Shown in pieces: positions 45,935 through 53,730 of a stretch of DNA of 64,000 bases. Made by a program: the position numbers and the translations under genes. Source of the DNA: Aliishimia sp963678085 (GTDB lineage: Bacteria > Pseudomonadota > Alphaproteobacteria > Rhodobacterales > Rhodobacteraceae). The notes under the pieces were generated by a model. It ran no database searches, had not been told where the DNA came from, and saw only the letters and a program-made list of their open reading frames with translations. Within the stretch, counting starts at the first letter, position 1. Each line of letters opens with the position of its first letter. The stretch is taken from positions 868,001 through 932,000 of the forward strand of contig OY782680.1 in assembly GCA_963678085.1 (NCBI GenBank), read 5' to 3'.

Positions 45935-46405
45935 GTTTCTGGCATCCGGGCAGCACAAAACGCCCCGCATGGAGCCATTCCACCGGAGTTGCACATCAAT
46001 ATAGGGGAAAAGTGAGTTCGGACAGGGAACGGGCCCGTCAGACATCGATGATCACCGCGTGTCAATAGCGGAGTACCGTTGGTTGCTCATCATTTTCCTA
46101 TCCGCGCCATCGTGACGAAAGAGATCTTAGTAGGTGCCACTACACCCGTGCTCCAGCCACATTGACAGCGCGCGTCTTAGAAGCTTCGTGCGAGGAGTTC
46201 TACGCGGGATTGGTTAAGATCTGGTGAGGATGCCGTGCGCTGCTATTCCCAACGCGCGAGGGAACCCAGTCCAGCGCCGTGGGGGTTTTGCACCCCCACA
46301 CCCCCGCAAGGTATTTTTAGCCAAATAAAGGGGGGCGCTGCCCACCAGTTGACTCCAACTGCTAATTCCCTGAAACAGTTCACGTATTCCAGCGGGAGAG
46401 GCACT
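45935..46405. other. 471-base intergenic region
   Basis: No gene is convincing. 46279-46337 is an inverted copy of the intergenic hairpin repeat. The rest shows no long open frame with a ribosome site; an in-frame extension of the next gene up to 46235 would read through the repeat and is rejected. A small RNA cannot be excluded. Confidence 0.5.
46279..46337 (-). repeat. Intergenic hairpin repeat family, copy B
   Basis: Inverse of copy A: GTGGGGG-TTTTGCA-CCCCCAC forms a perfect 7-bp stem, followed by CCCCCGCAAGGTATTTTTAG and CCAAATAAAG. Confidence 0.75.
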
Positions 46406-47269
46406 GTGATCCGGTTTCTAAGCACGATTTTTGGCATTTTTCTGCTCACTCTCTCAGTGGCGCAGGCTGATATTGCTAAGCCCAAAGCGCTGAGCGACAC
46501 GCTCGCCTTGATGGCGGATGCGCTGCAACAGGAGGATCTTATCAGCGAGGTCACCATCGACCACGCGGATCAGTCACTGGCCGTCACATATACGGACGAT
46601 AGCGAAATCACCGCCTTTCCGGATAACCTACATGCAAAGCTTTCATCAGCGGGCAGCGATGCGGAGCGTCAGACGATCTTTGATGAACATATCGCCACCA
46701 TCATTGCGGTTTATCATCAGCAAGACGAAGCCCTGAGCCCTGCCGATCATGCGCAGATCTATCCCGTCTTGCGGCACAGAGATTACCGAACCTTCACCGA
46801 CTCCCAGTCCCCTGAGGCAAAACTGGTCACGGCAGGTAGTATCGGTGACACAGATATTTTGTTTGTTTTGGACAGCCCGAAAAGCGTTCAGTTTATCAAA
46901 GAGGGCGATCTTGCAGCGCTTGAGCTGGATATGAAAGCCCTAGAGGAGGTCGCGCGCACAAATCTGGCCCGCAAAAAGCAAGAGCTGCGGGTTGAGGGAG
47001 GCGGCCCCTACATGCTTATTCTTGATGGGTTTTATGAGGCTTCAATGCTGCTTGATGACGCACTATGGGACTCGATCGAAGACCAAGTGGGCGCGGTTCT
47101 GCTTGCTATGCCCAATCGTGATTTGATTTTCTTCTTACCTGCGGCCACGCCAGATGCGGAGAAAACCCTGCGCGGTTTGATCGCTGAATATGGCGCAGCG
47201 CTTCCCTATCCCCTCTCTGATCACGTATTTCGCCGAAACGGTTCAGATTGGGTTGTTGTGCAACCGTGA
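46406..47269 (+). CDS. Exported DUF1444 (YtpQ-like) protein
   Basis: A 287-residue protein from GTG 46406 with GGGAGAGG upstream; a signal peptide follows (FLSTIFGIFLLTLSVAQA). The middle IYPVLRHRDYRTF, the LALELD-type linker and the C-terminal GGGPYMLILDGFYEASMLLD followed by VGAVLLAMPNRDLIFFLPA match the DUF1444/UPF0354 family. Function unknown. Members in Firmicutes are cytoplasmic, so the exported form here is notable. Confidence 0.78.
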   Translation: MIRFLSTIFGIFLLTLSVAQADIAKPKALSDTLALMADALQQEDLISEVTIDHADQSLAVTYTDDSEITAFPDNLHAKLSSAGSDAERQTIFDEHIATIIAVYHQQDEALSPADHAQIYPVLRHRDYRTFTDSQSPEAKLVTAGSIGDTDILFVLDSPKSVQFIKEGDLAALELDMKALEEVARTNLARKKQELRVEGGGPYMLILDGFYEASMLLDDALWDSIEDQVGAVLLAMPNRDLIFFLPAATPDAEKTLRGLIAEYGAALPYPLSDHVFRRNGSDWVVVQP

Positions 47270-47275
47270 TGCGCC

Positions 47276-47893
47276 TTATTTCGGGGTCTGATCGGGATGG
47301 GCGGCGGCGAAGGCGGGGAGCTTGGAGAGGCTCTGTGCGATCTGGCTGAGGCGGGGCATGGCATCGAGCGCGATCCCCCAGCGCTCTGCGTTATAGAGCT
47401 GGGGCATTAGGCAGATATCGGCGAGGCTCACCTTATCGCCGTAGCAATAGTTTGGCCCTTGCACCATCTCTTCTACGGCTTTTAGGCCGGGGGCGATGAA
47501 CTGCTGCATCCAGCTTTCCATCGTGATCCCGCCGCCTGATTGCGCCACGGCAAAGCGCGCAGTGCCGAGGTTACAGACCGGGTGGATATCGACTGCGATG
47601 GCATGTGCGATTGCGCGGGTTTTTGCCTTGGCGACCGGATCACTGGGCAATAGGCCGAGGCCGCGCGTTTCATCCAGATATTCCACAATCGCCAGGGATT
47701 GGGTAAACAGATGCCCATCAATCTCTATCGCGGGAACCAGCCCTTGCGGGTTGCGGGCAAGATGCGCGGTGTCTTTATGTTCGCCCTCTAGCAGGTTCAC
47801 GGGCATGGTGGTCCATTTCAGGCCCGCAAGACCCAGCGCGATGCGCACGCGGTAGCTGGCCGATGAGCGCCAGTAATCATAAAGTGTGATCAT
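47276..47893 (-). CDS. maiA: Maleylacetoacetate isomerase (zeta-class GST)
   Basis: A 205-residue glutathione-dependent isomerase converting maleylacetoacetate to fumarylacetoacetate in the homogentisate pathway. The zeta-class motif SSASYRVRIALGLAGL near residue 10 carries the catalytic SSxS-R pattern. NPQGLVPAIEIDG and QSLAIVEYLDETRG bind glutathione. It overlaps the MarR-family gene by four bases and is divergent from hmgA. Confidence 0.94.
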   Translation of the reverse strand: MITLYDYWRSSASYRVRIALGLAGLKWTTMPVNLLEGEHKDTAHLARNPQGLVPAIEIDGHLFTQSLAIVEYLDETRGLGLLPSDPVAKAKTRAIAHAIAVDIHPVCNLGTARFAVAQSGGGITMESWMQQFIAPGLKAVEEMVQGPNYCYGDKVSLADICLMPQLYNAERWGIALDAMPRLSQIAQSLSKLPAFAAAHPDQTPK

Positions 47894-48342
47894 TGCGTTT
47901 CCTTCAAGAGTGCTTCTAGGCCCGCCTCAAGCTGCTGAAAGGCCGGCCCTAGACGGTGTTCCAGTTCAGCTTGGTGGGCTTTGGCCATGGGCAAAAGCTC
48001 GGCCATCATGTCCCGGCCCTTGGGCGCAAGTGACAGGATAATCAGCCGCCGATCCTGCGGGTTCTCGCGCCGTTCGATCAACCCCGCTTCGCGCAGACGT
48101 TTGGCGGCGCGGCTGACCTCATATTTCTCCATCGCTACGCGGGCCTCGATATCGCGCACCGAGACCTCGCCGGAATGGGCAAGATGCACCAGCACGCGCC
48201 ATTCTGGAACGGAGATACCAAAACGCGCGCGATATTGGCGGGCCAGTTCATCACTGGTGTGTTTTGCCGCGACTGCCAGCCGATAGGGTGTGAAGCCAAA
48301 CAGGTCGAACGCGGGCAGGGGCGGGGGGTCCTCTTTTGTCAT
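47890..48342 (-). CDS. MarR-family regulator of the homogentisate cluster
   Basis: A 150-residue winged-helix protein: VPEWRVLVHLAHSGEVSVRD, RVAMEKYEVSRAAKRLREAG and the wing NPQDRRLIILSLAPKG. MarR proteins such as HmgR/HpaR-like ones control aromatic catabolism in response to pathway intermediates. Its coupling with maiA and divergence from hmgA, with repeated sites between, make it the likely local repressor. Confidence 0.88.
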   Translation of the reverse strand: MTKEDPPPLPAFDLFGFTPYRLAVAAKHTSDELARQYRARFGISVPEWRVLVHLAHSGEVSVRDIEARVAMEKYEVSRAAKRLREAGLIERRENPQDRRLIILSLAPKGRDMMAELLPMAKAHQAELEHRLGPAFQQLEAGLEALLKETQ

Positions 48343-48385
48343 AGGTTCCTATCTTTGCGATTGTGGGCCCTGGCTGCAAGCGGTT

Positions 48386-48438
48386 TCGTTGCAATTGCGA
48401 TAAATCCGTTGACTTCGTTGCAAGTGCTACGTTTATTA
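48386..48438 (+). promoter_or_regulatory. hmgA promoter with repeated operator-like sites
   Basis: TTCGTTGCAA occurs at 48386-48395 and again at 48415-48424. A promoter-like TTGACT (48410-48415) and TTTATT (48433-48438) are 17 bases apart; the second repeat falls between them. A MarR-type repressor bound there would block hmgA. A matching promoter toward the MarR gene is not obvious. Confidence 0.5.
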
Positions 48439-48496
48439 GGTGCCAATGATTCAAAACGCCCCGTTGGGCGAGAGCGAGCATTCGGGAGGATCCGCG

Positions 48497-49852
48497 ATGA
48501 GCAAACATGAGCTGCCCCAGGGCATGATCCGTGCAACCGACACAACCGGCACGCATGCGGGCTATATGCCCGGTTTTGGCAATGATTTCGAAACCGAGGC
48601 GCTGCCCGGCGCGCTGCCCCAAGGCATGAATAGCCCGCAGAAATGCAATTATGGGCTGTATGGCGAGCAGCTTTCTGGCACCGCTTTCACCGCGCATCCG
48701 CCCGAGCGCACCTGGACCTACCGCATTCGCCCCTCGGTCAAGCACTCGGCGCGGTATGAGCGGATTGATTTGCCCTATTGGAAATCCGCCCCGCATATCC
48801 CCGAAGATGTCACCAGCCTTGGGCAATATCGCTGGGATCCGATTGAGGCGCGCGGCGAAAACCTGACTTGGCTGACGGGCATGCGCACCATGACCACGGC
48901 GGGGGATGTGAACACGCAGGTTGGCATGGCCGCGCATATCTATCTTGTGACTGAAAGCATGCAAGATGCCTATTTCTTTAGTGCTGATAGTGAGCTGCTC
49001 GTGGTGCCGCAACAGGGCAAGCTGCGGTTTTCTACTGAGCTGGGTATTCTTGACATTGAGCCGCAAGATATCGCGATTATTCCGCGCGGGCTGGTCTACC
49101 GGGTCGAAGTGCTGGAAGGGCCCTGCCGCGGCTTTGTGTGTGAGAATTACGGGCAGAAATTCGAAATGCCGGGGCGCGGCCCGATTGGGGCCAATGCGAT
49201 GGCCAATCCGCGTGATTTCAAGGCACCTGTAGCCGCGTTTGAGGATCGTGAAGTGCCCTCGACCCTGACGATCAAATGGTGCGGGCAGTTCCATGAAACC
49301 AAAATCGCGCAAAGCCCGCTGGATGTGGTGGCCTGGCATGGCAATTACGCGCCCTATAAATATGATCTGAAAACCTATTGCCCGGTGGGCGCGATCTTGT
49401 TCGATCATCCCGATCCGTCGATTTTCACCGTGCTCACTGCGCCCTCTGGCGTGCCCGGCACCGCCAATATTGACTTTGTTCTGTTCCGCGAGCGCTGGAT
49501 GGTGGCCGAGAACACCTTCCGCCCGCCTTGGTATCACAAGAACATCATGTCAGAGCTGATGGGCAATATCTATGGCCAGTACGATGCCAAGCCACAAGGA
49601 TTTGTCCCCGGCGGAATGAGCCTGCATAATATGATGCTGCCGCACGGGCCGGACAAAGACGCCTTTGAGGGCGCATCAAACGCGAACCTAGGCCCCGACA
49701 AGCTGGACCGCACCATGTCCTTCATGTTCGAAACCCGCTTTCCGCAGCATCTGACCGAGTTCGCGGGCAAAGAGGCCCCGCTGCAAGATGATTACATTGA
49801 CTGCTGGGAGAGCTTAGAGAAGAAATTCGACGGCACGCCGGGTACAAAATGA
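48497..49852 (+). CDS. hmgA: Homogentisate 1,2-dioxygenase
   Basis: A 451-residue Fe(II) enzyme that opens the homogentisate ring to maleylacetoacetate. MPGFGNDFETEALPGALPQG and NYGLYGEQLSGTAFT open the protein. FRPPWYHKNIMSELMGNIYG with its His and Glu ligands and GGMSLHNMMLPHGPDKDAF complete the iron site. ATG at 48497 has GGGAGGA upstream. The stop overlaps the next start (ATGA). Confidence 0.97.
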   Translation: MSKHELPQGMIRATDTTGTHAGYMPGFGNDFETEALPGALPQGMNSPQKCNYGLYGEQLSGTAFTAHPPERTWTYRIRPSVKHSARYERIDLPYWKSAPHIPEDVTSLGQYRWDPIEARGENLTWLTGMRTMTTAGDVNTQVGMAAHIYLVTESMQDAYFFSADSELLVVPQQGKLRFSTELGILDIEPQDIAIIPRGLVYRVEVLEGPCRGFVCENYGQKFEMPGRGPIGANAMANPRDFKAPVAAFEDREVPSTLTIKWCGQFHETKIAQSPLDVVAWHGNYAPYKYDLKTYCPVGAILFDHPDPSIFTVLTAPSGVPGTANIDFVLFRERWMVAENTFRPPWYHKNIMSELMGNIYGQYDAKPQGFVPGGMSLHNMMLPHGPDKDAFEGASNANLGPDKLDRTMSFMFETRFPQHLTEFAGKEAPLQDDYIDCWESLEKKFDGTPGTK

Positions 49853-50472
49853 TGGGTCATTGGCTGGGTTCTAAAAGTTTTGTGAAACCCGTTCTCACGT
49901 TGATTGCGGGTTTTGGTTTGGCGGGCACTGCGCTGGCATGTCCTGATAAAGGCGATCTGAAAGAGGGTGTAACGCTGATACGCACCGAGCCCTATCTTTC
50001 TGCGTATTTTATCATGGGCTCGAACGGTATCTTGACCGAAGACCGCAGCCAAATCCGCAACGGCGATACTGTGTATAGTAAATTGGAGTACATCCATCCG
50101 CTATTGAGGATAAGTCACGAAGATCCCGATATCCCGTACTTTGATGTCGAATATGATCGAGCTGGCGCAGGTTTAGATCAGCTGCCCAAGGACAAACATT
50201 GGTCAACGGCTGGCAATCTGGTATCTCAGGAAGGGCTGAAACAACCTCTGACCGTCGATTTTCATTATCTGGGACATGGTAGCGAAACTGTGGGCGAATG
50301 CGTTTATGAAGGTTGGTATATTGAAGAGGTCGTTGATATTTATCGACTCTCGTCCTCGCGCAGCAGAAAATTCTACGCACCTGATCTGGGCCTCGTTCTT
50401 TGGAGGGCTCGCTATGACAGTGGAGGGCAACCAATACCCAGGATGAGTATAAGCTATGATTCAATCGAATAG
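49849..50472 (+). CDS. Exported protein of unknown function, coupled to hmgA
   Basis: A 207-residue protein with a signal peptide (VKPVLTLIAGFGLAGTALAC). The first mature cysteine and a later one (VGECVYEGW) could pair. DRSQIRNGDTVYSKLEYIHP and VDFHYLGHGSETVGECVYE are notable but I recognise no family. It overlaps hmgA by four bases, so it is co-translated with a catabolic enzyme. AT content is higher than the neighbours, suggesting acquisition. Confidence 0.72.
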   Translation: MMGHWLGSKSFVKPVLTLIAGFGLAGTALACPDKGDLKEGVTLIRTEPYLSAYFIMGSNGILTEDRSQIRNGDTVYSKLEYIHPLLRISHEDPDIPYFDVEYDRAGAGLDQLPKDKHWSTAGNLVSQEGLKQPLTVDFHYLGHGSETVGECVYEGWYIEEVVDIYRLSSSRSRKFYAPDLGLVLWRARYDSGGQPIPRMSISYDSIE

Positions 50473-50537
50473 AAACGTTTTGCGACAGGAAACCGGTGCG
50501 GATAGGTAGTCCCAGCACCAATGAGGAAATCTAGTAT

Positions 50538-51785
50538 ATGACACTTCTGCGATCCTGGGTCAGCTCGGCCAATTCCCCTGAAACCGAGTTTCCCCTGAAC
50601 AACCTGCCCTATGGCGTCTTTGATCTTTGCGATGGCTCCGTGCCCCGTTGCGGCGTTGCCATTGGGGAGATGATCTTTGATCTGTTTCGGGCCGAGGGTG
50701 ATGGGCTCTTGGGGGATTTGGCCCCGGTCTTTGATGTGCCCCATTGGAATGATTTCATGGATCTTGGGCCGGATGCCTGGGCCGAGCTGCGCGCGCGCCT
50801 GATTGAGCTGCTCAAAGAGGGGGCCGAGGCGCGTCCTGATTGCCTTGTGGCGCAGAGCGATGTACAAATGGTGATGCCGATCACCGTCGCGGAATACACC
50901 GATTTCTATGCGGGCAAGCATCACGCAACCAATGTGGGCACCATGTTCCGGGGGGCGGAAAATGCGCTGCCGCCCAACTGGCTGTCGATCCCGATTGGCT
51001 ATAATGGCCGCGCCTCCTCGGTGGTTGTGTCGGGCACAGATGTGCGCCGCCCTTGGGGTCAGCTCAAAGCCCCTGATGCTGAGTTGCCGGTGTTTGCGCC
51101 CTGTAAGCGTTTTGATCTAGAGCTGGAAATCGGAGCCATTGTCGGCCAAGCCAGTGACGGGCCTGTGAGCGTGCAAGAGGCCGATGACATGATCTTTGGC
51201 TATGTGCTGCTCAATGATTGGTCCGCGCGCGATATTCAGGCCTGGGAATATCAACCGCTTGGCCCGTTTCAGGCCAAAGCAACCGCAACCACGATTTCCC
51301 CCTGGATTGTGACCAAGGCAGCGCTTGAGCCGTTTCGCACCTCCACCCCCGAGCGTGAACGCGCGCTTTTGCCCTATCTGCAAGAGCCCGGAGCGATGAT
51401 CTATGATGTTGATCTGGAAATCGCGCTGGCCCCGAAAGGCGCGGGCGAGAGCGTGATTTCGCGCACCAATTTTAAAGAGCTGTATTATTCCGCCGCCCAG
51501 CAATTGGCGCATCACAGCACCAGCGGTTGCCCTATGCGGGTGGGCGATTTGCTTGGATCGGGCACGATATCGGGGGTTGAAAAGGAGAGCCGGGGCTCGC
51601 TGCTTGAGCTGAGCTGGGGTGGGAAAGAACCGATCACACTTGACAGCGGCGAGGCGCGCAGCTTCCTTGAGGATGGCGATCGGCTCACCTTGCGCGGCGC
51701 GGCCAAGGGCGATGGGTATCACATCGGTTTCGGCAGCTGCTCGGGCACGGTCATCGCCGCCTTGGACGATCCATATAAGCGATAG
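50538..51785 (+). CDS. fahA: Fumarylacetoacetase
   Basis: A 415-residue FAH enzyme that splits fumarylacetoacetate into fumarate and acetoacetate, ending homogentisate catabolism. The N-terminal FSEFPLNNLPYG-like start, EYTDFYAGKHHATNVGTMFR, LELEIGAIVGQ and FGYVLLNDWSARDIQAWEYQ hold the Ca2+ and substrate sites. GAGGAAATC precedes the ATG with a slightly long spacer. Confidence 0.95.
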   Translation: MTLLRSWVSSANSPETEFPLNNLPYGVFDLCDGSVPRCGVAIGEMIFDLFRAEGDGLLGDLAPVFDVPHWNDFMDLGPDAWAELRARLIELLKEGAEARPDCLVAQSDVQMVMPITVAEYTDFYAGKHHATNVGTMFRGAENALPPNWLSIPIGYNGRASSVVVSGTDVRRPWGQLKAPDAELPVFAPCKRFDLELEIGAIVGQASDGPVSVQEADDMIFGYVLLNDWSARDIQAWEYQPLGPFQAKATATTISPWIVTKAALEPFRTSTPERERALLPYLQEPGAMIYDVDLEIALAPKGAGESVISRTNFKELYYSAAQQLAHHSTSGCPMRVGDLLGSGTISGVEKESRGSLLELSWGGKEPITLDSGEARSFLEDGDRLTLRGAAKGDGYHIGFGSCSGTVIAALDDPYKR

Positions 51786-51796
51786 GAAACACCCCC

Positions 51797-52270
51797 ATGA
51801 AAAACCTCATATCCACCGCGCTAATTGCTCTTGCTCTGCTTGTTGGCGCAAGCACCGCAGATGCGCAAAGCCGCAAACAGCTTGCCAGAGAATATGTTGA
51901 ACTGCCCGCCATGCAAAGCATGATGCGCGAAATGTTCTCGGCAGAAAACATGTACCAGCAATTCAGCTCTGGTAAGCCTGACCACGTAAAAATCACAAAA
52001 GCGCAGCAACGCCAAATCGGTGAGGTGATGTCCAAAGAGATGATGAAGATCCTGCCCGAATTTAACCGAATCATGATCAAGGAAAGCGCGCGCGGTTTCA
52101 CCAAGGACGAGCTGAAAGCCATGATCGCGTTTTACTCCACGCCCGAAGGGGCCGCGATCCTGTCAAAAACCACCTCTTTCATGAACCGCGCGATGCATAG
52201 CCTCCAGCCTAGCATGAAAGAGGTTTTGGCGGCGATGACACCTCAATTGCTCGAAATTCTAAGGGACTAA
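51797..52270 (+). CDS. Exported DUF2059-domain protein
   Basis: A 157-residue protein with a signal peptide (LISTALIALALLVGASTADA). The C-terminal block LKAMIAFYSTPEGAAILSKT is the hallmark of DUF2059. Function is unknown; members are periplasmic and helical. It follows fahA by 12 bases and precedes the MBL-fold gene by six, clearly in the same operon. Confidence 0.82.
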   Translation: MKNLISTALIALALLVGASTADAQSRKQLAREYVELPAMQSMMREMFSAENMYQQFSSGKPDHVKITKAQQRQIGEVMSKEMMKILPEFNRIMIKESARGFTKDELKAMIAFYSTPEGAAILSKTTSFMNRAMHSLQPSMKEVLAAMTPQLLEILRD

Positions 52271-52276
52271 ACGAAA

Positions 52277-53227
52277 ATGGCAAAAGCATTCGCATCCGCA
52301 GGGGATATGGAAGAGAAAAAGATCAGTTTCACTGAGGTAGGGGAGGGGCTTTATGCCTTCACCGCCGAAGGGGATCCAAATACCGGTGTGATCATCGGGG
52401 ATGAAAGCGTGATGATCATCGAGGCCCAAGCCACTCCGCGCCTTGCGCGCATGGTGATTGAAAAGGTGCGCTCGGTCACGGATAAGCCGATCTCGCATCT
52501 GGTTCTCACCCATTACCATGCGGTGCGGGTGCTTGGGGCCAGCGCTTATGGGGCGCGCGAGATTATCATGTCCGATACCGCCGCCGCCATGGTCGAGGAA
52601 CGCGGGCAAGAGGATTGGGACAGCGAGTTCGACCGCTTCCCGCGTCTGTTTCAAGGCCATGAGGAAATCCCCGGTCTGACCCGCCCAACTACCACCTTTA
52701 GCGAGTCCATGACCGTGATGCTAGGCAAGCGCCGCGTCGATATCATGAAGCTGGGCCGCGCCCATACGGCGGGGGATGCGGTGATTTGGGTGCCTGATCA
52801 AGAGGTGATGTTCACGGGAGATATCGTGGAATATCACTCGGCTTGTTATTGCGGCGACGGGCATTTTGGTGATTGGGAAGACACCTTGATGAATATCGCC
52901 GCCTTTGAACCCAAAGCCATTGCGCCGGGGCGCGGCGATGCTCTGGTGGGCGAGGAAATGGTCGCCAAAGCCATTGCCAGCACCGCCGATTTCGTGAACT
53001 CAACCTACAAACCCGTGGCCAAGGTCGTCGCACGCGGTGGCAGCCTCAAAGAGGCCTGGGACGCCTGCCGCGCCGAATGTGATCCCAAATTCAGCGATTA
53101 CGCGATTTACGAGCACTGCCTGCCCTTCAACGTGGCCCGCGCCTATGACGAAGCCCGCGGCATCGACACCCCCCGCGTCTGGACCGCCGCACGCGACAAA
53201 GAAATGTGGGCGGCCCTGCAAGGTTAA
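52277..53227 (+). CDS. Metallo-beta-lactamase-fold protein with incomplete metal motif
   Basis: A 316-residue MBL-fold protein. The usual HxHxDH is HYHAVR (H79, H81, then R84), so the second-site Asp-His pair is absent. The later histidine (GRAHTAGDAVIWV) and aspartate (MFTGDIVEY) positions remain, so one metal site may survive. GEGLYAFTAEGDPNTGVIIG is the usual N-terminal strand pair. Related hydrolases act on thioesters or lactones; here the substrate is unknown. The operon suggests a step around homogentisate or its precursor. Confidence 0.82.
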   Translation: MAKAFASAGDMEEKKISFTEVGEGLYAFTAEGDPNTGVIIGDESVMIIEAQATPRLARMVIEKVRSVTDKPISHLVLTHYHAVRVLGASAYGAREIIMSDTAAAMVEERGQEDWDSEFDRFPRLFQGHEEIPGLTRPTTTFSESMTVMLGKRRVDIMKLGRAHTAGDAVIWVPDQEVMFTGDIVEYHSACYCGDGHFGDWEDTLMNIAAFEPKAIAPGRGDALVGEEMVAKAIASTADFVNSTYKPVAKVVARGGSLKEAWDACRAECDPKFSDYAIYEHCLPFNVARAYDEARGIDTPRVWTAARDKEMWAALQG

Positions 53228-53250
53228 GCCAGTCTATCTATGAGGTTTAC

Positions 53251-53685
53251 ATGAAACTTATTACTCTGACCCTGTGCAGCACATTGCTTGCGCTTCCTCT
53301 GGCGGCGCAAAGCATCAAGTTCGGCAATAATAGCAGCGAATATGCCAATGACGGGGAATGCGATGACCGGCGCTTTACCGGCGTTGGCATGGCGAAAGGG
53401 CTGGATGAGGATGACAATTTCAGGGACGCCAATGATTGCCGCAATGCTTACAAAGATGGGCGGGTCAAGCTTTGGGACATGGAAAAGGCCAAAGCGGCAA
53501 CCCAATGCTCGGCCATCCGCTTTGGGAACAACAGGTCCGAATATAGCCGCGATGGCGAGTGCGATGACAGCCGGTTCGAAGGGCCGGGAACGTCCTCTGT
53601 TATGTTGTCCAATGATATAGGCCGAGATGCCGCAGATTGTCGCCGACTTTGCGAGCGAGGCAGGATCTTTGTGCGCGATTATTGA
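53251..53685 (+). CDS. Exported protein with two acidic, cysteine-containing repeats
   Basis: A 144-residue protein with a signal peptide (MKLITLTLCSTLLALPLAAQ). Two repeats of about 50 residues follow: FGNNSSEYANDGECDDRRF ... RDANDCR and FGNNRSEYSRDGECDDSRF ... RDAADCR. Each has two cysteines and clusters of Asp/Glu/Asn that could bind Ca2+; similar DGECDD motifs occur in secreted alphaproteobacterial proteins. Function unknown. TATGAGG precedes the ATG. Confidence 0.78.
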   Translation: MKLITLTLCSTLLALPLAAQSIKFGNNSSEYANDGECDDRRFTGVGMAKGLDEDDNFRDANDCRNAYKDGRVKLWDMEKAKAATQCSAIRFGNNRSEYSRDGECDDSRFEGPGTSSVMLSNDIGRDAADCRRLCERGRIFVRDY

Positions 53686-53730
53686 CCCTTTTGCGCTGCG
53701 CTGAGGTTCACAGATTTGAAAGGAAACCAC

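Noticed and set aside
46235..46405. N-terminal extension of the DUF1444 gene
   Set aside because: It would read through the hairpin repeat and hide the signal peptide; GTG 46406 has a good ribosome site.
48251..49537. 428-codon frame antisense to hmgA
   Set aside because: hmgA is unambiguous; this frame has no domains and covers the hmgA promoter.
53251..53685. Direct repeats considered as a CRISPR-like array
   Set aside because: They are two protein-level repeats within one coding frame; no CRISPR array was seen anywhere in the window.
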